A stretch of 64,000 nt of DNA from Acidobacteriota bacterium (GTDB taxonomy: Bacteria; Acidobacteriota; Thermoanaerobaculia; Multivoradales; Multivoraceae): positions 273,785 to 337,784 of the forward strand of contig JAJCXN010000009.1 of assembly GCA_029263415.1 (NCBI GenBank), in the 5' to 3' direction. The translations under genes were made by a program, and so were the position numbers. Of the stretch, positions 62,482 to 64,000 are shown piece after piece (the first letter of the stretch is position 1; every line of letters starts with the position of its first letter). A model generated the notes under the pieces. That model did not search any database, had not been told where the DNA came from, and was given only the letters and a program-made list of their open reading frames with translations.

Positions 62482-63207
62482 CTAGAACTCCAACGCCCGC
62501 ACGCCACGTAGCAGCAACACAAACGAGGAGACCGCGGAGAGCAGCAAAACCGCCCGGTAGGACGACACCGGATCAATGCGATCCTTCACCCCTCCAGAAA
62601 GCAAGAATCCGAGTACCGTCGCGGGCAACAGCCAGCCCAACGCCACAAAATCTCCGAAGCGACCAGCAGCCACCAACAAGATCGCAGACAGACCAGTCCC
62701 AACGAGGAAGTACCCACCCAACGTCGACCGCATCCGCTTCGGCGGTAGCGAACTCCACACCAGCGCAACCGGCGGGCCACCCACACCCACCGCCGTTCCA
62801 GAAACTCCCGACAAGAACCCCGCCGCCGCAACCGTCAGTCGCTTCGGCTCAACATCAACTTGCCCCTTGAGCGCGGCTAACAGCACGCAGACGAGCAGTA
62901 AGCCGCCGAAAAGCACTTCCAACCATGCGGACCCCGCGAGCACCGACAACAGCACCACCGCCACCACCGTGCCTGGAACCCGACCAACCAACGCGATCGC
63001 CGAACCCTTGAGATCAACATCCCGCCGGTCGCGTAGCACCACTAACGCCGACAGCACAAAGGCACACGTCAACAGTGGCCCCGGCACCGCCCCAGGCCAC
63101 AGCAACGCCAAGATCGGAGCAGCCAGAATACCCAGCCCAACGCCTACCGATGCCTGCAAGCAAGCTCCCGCACACACCACAAGCACACAGATCACCGTCG
63201 TTGTCAT
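62482..63207 (-). CDS. TauE/SafE-family membrane permease
   Basis: A 241-residue membrane protein with about seven to eight helices. The start ATG (63207) is preceded by GGAAGAG; the longer frame upstream is not likely. The first repeat begins VCAGACLQASVGVGLGILAAPIL and the second LTVAAAGFLSGVSGTAVGVGGPP, the paired glycine-rich motifs of TauE/SafE proteins. Members export or import sulfonates, sulfite or sulfoacetate, but substrates are usually unknown. It is 103 bases upstream of dnaB and probably has its own promoter. Confidence 0.85.
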   Translation of the reverse strand: MTTTVICVLVVCAGACLQASVGVGLGILAAPILALLWPGAVPGPLLTCAFVLSALVVLRDRRDVDLKGSAIALVGRVPGTVVAVVLLSVLAGSAWLEVLFGGLLLVCVLLAALKGQVDVEPKRLTVAAAGFLSGVSGTAVGVGGPPVALVWSSLPPKRMRSTLGGYFLVGTGLSAILLVAAGRFGDFVALGWLLPATVLGFLLSGGVKDRIDPVSSYRAVLLLSAVSSFVLLLRGVRALEF

Positions 63208-63459
63208 CTGACTCTTCCTTACAGCGATTCTCACGACCCTTTGGTCCCACTTCGCTTGAGGGCAGCAATTCGCTCCTGACCAGTGCTCACGAACCAAGCG
63301 CTCCAGAAGCGCAATGAGGCGAACAGCTCGCCCCCCGCAAACTCACAAATCGCGTCGAGCGCAAAGCCTAGCTGACCGCCGCAGACATTCCATCACCACA
63401 CTCACAACAAAGGCCTCGGGCGTTGCGCGAAGCTGTAGTATTGGCCGCCAATCAGCAAT

Positions 63460-63545
63460 GCCGGAGTGGCGGAATTGGTAGACGCAGAGGACTTAAAATC
63501 CTCCGAGCTTCGCTCTTACGGGTTCGAGTCCCGTCTCCGGTACCA
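63460..63545 (+). tRNA. tRNA-Leu(TAA)
   Basis: An 86-nt class II tRNA with encoded CCA. Acceptor arms GCCGGAG and CTCCGGT, anticodon stem GAGGA/TCCTC around CTTAAAA (anticodon TAA), long variable arm, T-arm GGTTCGAGTCC. It is the third leucine tRNA of the window. Confidence 0.97.
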
Positions 63546-64000
63546 GAAGGCATGTTCGCGTCGCCACGCTTGAGGCTTCGACCTCAGCGCTGGCTGATCA
63601 TCGGAAGCACCAGGGTCGCCAGCACGTCGTCCTGCAACAGTTCCACGTCACTCCTGGTCACAGCAACGTGCGCCACAGGTCGTTTGAAACTGACTCCTGG
63701 ACAGATCCGCAGAAACCCCTGCAGTCCTTCGAATCGATGGATTTGTCCATACCCGCTCAGCCAAGCTCTACATAGCGACGGCTAGCCCTGCTTTCTGCGG
63801 ATCGGCTCAAGAACGGAGGCAAGCGATCAGGAAGATCGTGACTCTCTCTCCGAAATGGCCCACCTACCCTTGCTTTTCGCCTGTGCACGCCGCATCCGCG
63901 CCATGACATCTATGGGCAACCTCTTGACAGGCGCCTAGTCGTTCAAGACTGGGGATTTCCGGGGTGCCCCGGCATCGCCGACTCGTCGCCGGGCTTCACG
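63546..64000. other. 455-base region after tRNA-Leu(TAA) without a confident gene
   Basis: Its only notable content is the open minus-strand frame at 63584-63781 described as a possible toxin remnant. The last 200 bases show no open frame of interest and no strong structure. Confidence 0.45.
63584..63781 (-). pseudogene. Possible remnant of a MazF/CcdB-fold toxin
   Basis: A 65-codon frame, open from a stop at 63782-63784 to TGA at 63584, has no ATG near its beginning. It contains FKRPVAHVAVTRSDVELLQ and VLATLVLPMIS, a pattern reminiscent of the R-P-V-x-V-V-T strand and the v-x-v-P-L strand of MazF/CcdB-type toxins. It lies next to a tRNA gene. The resemblance is weak and could be chance. Confidence 0.2.

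Overview
The window reads as a chromosome segment of a Gram-negative, LPS-bearing bacterium of moderately high GC. It is almost entirely core genes with short spacers, and I see no phage, insertion sequence or CRISPR array. CarD, sigma-54 next to RapZ, a membrane Fe-S ETF:quinone oxidoreductase, an ArsR-methyltransferase (SahR-like) regulator and a coiled-coil lipoprotein of a type I associate with Acidobacteriota point to Acidobacteriota or a deltaproteobacterium-like lineage. The phylum is an inference from protein style, not from a marker search.

Layout. 1-6.9 kb: a truncated low-complexity gene, glyA, and a divergent TetR gene followed by etfB, etfA and a membrane Fe-S oxidoreductase that probably passes fatty-acid-derived electrons to quinone. 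7-11 kb: an SBP56-like lipoprotein, the SahR-like regulator with its promoter and perfect operator, and ahcY. 11-24.5 kb: a LysM lytic transglycosylase, a NUDIX hydrolase, rsmD, rex with tRNA-Leu(CAG), RNase R, der, a MerR gene, tRNA-Pro, ribH, nusB and a transglutaminase-fold protein. 24.6-36.7 kb: lptE, rpsT, the full tolQ-tolR-tolA-tolB-pal-cpoB set, an rRNA methyltransferase, metK and a fused lptF-lptG gene. 37-53.5 kb, nearly all minus strand: parAB, a bifunctional nuclease, miaB, a lipoprotein, rapZ, rpoN, lptB, a fused lptC-lptA gene, recJ, priA, a zinc-ribbon protein and carD. 54-63.5 kb: tRNA-Leu(CAA), tolC, an unrecognised 682-residue protein with a degenerate cyclase-like domain, purC, alr, dnaB, a TauE/SafE permease and tRNA-Leu(TAA).

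How the genes work together. The envelope theme is strong. Nearly the whole LPS transport machine is here in condensed form (LptFG and LptCA each on one polypeptide, plus LptB and LptE; LptD is not in the window), alongside the complete Tol-Pal system, a TolC channel and a murein transglycosylase. A second theme is one-carbon and methyl-cycle metabolism (glyA, SahR-like regulator, ahcY, metK, possibly an SBP56 methanethiol oxidase). A third is electron transfer from acyl-CoA oxidation (TetR, EtfBA, Fe-S quinone reductase) together with the redox sensor Rex.

The most unusual observations are the consolidated Lpt system, the cyclase-like protein, several perfect palindromes placed at promoters (tetR, sahR, tRNA-Leu/rex, parA), a compact predicted three-way-junction RNA between lptE and rpsT, and many short tandem duplications. 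Those inside genes are multiples of three and expand linkers of essential proteins.
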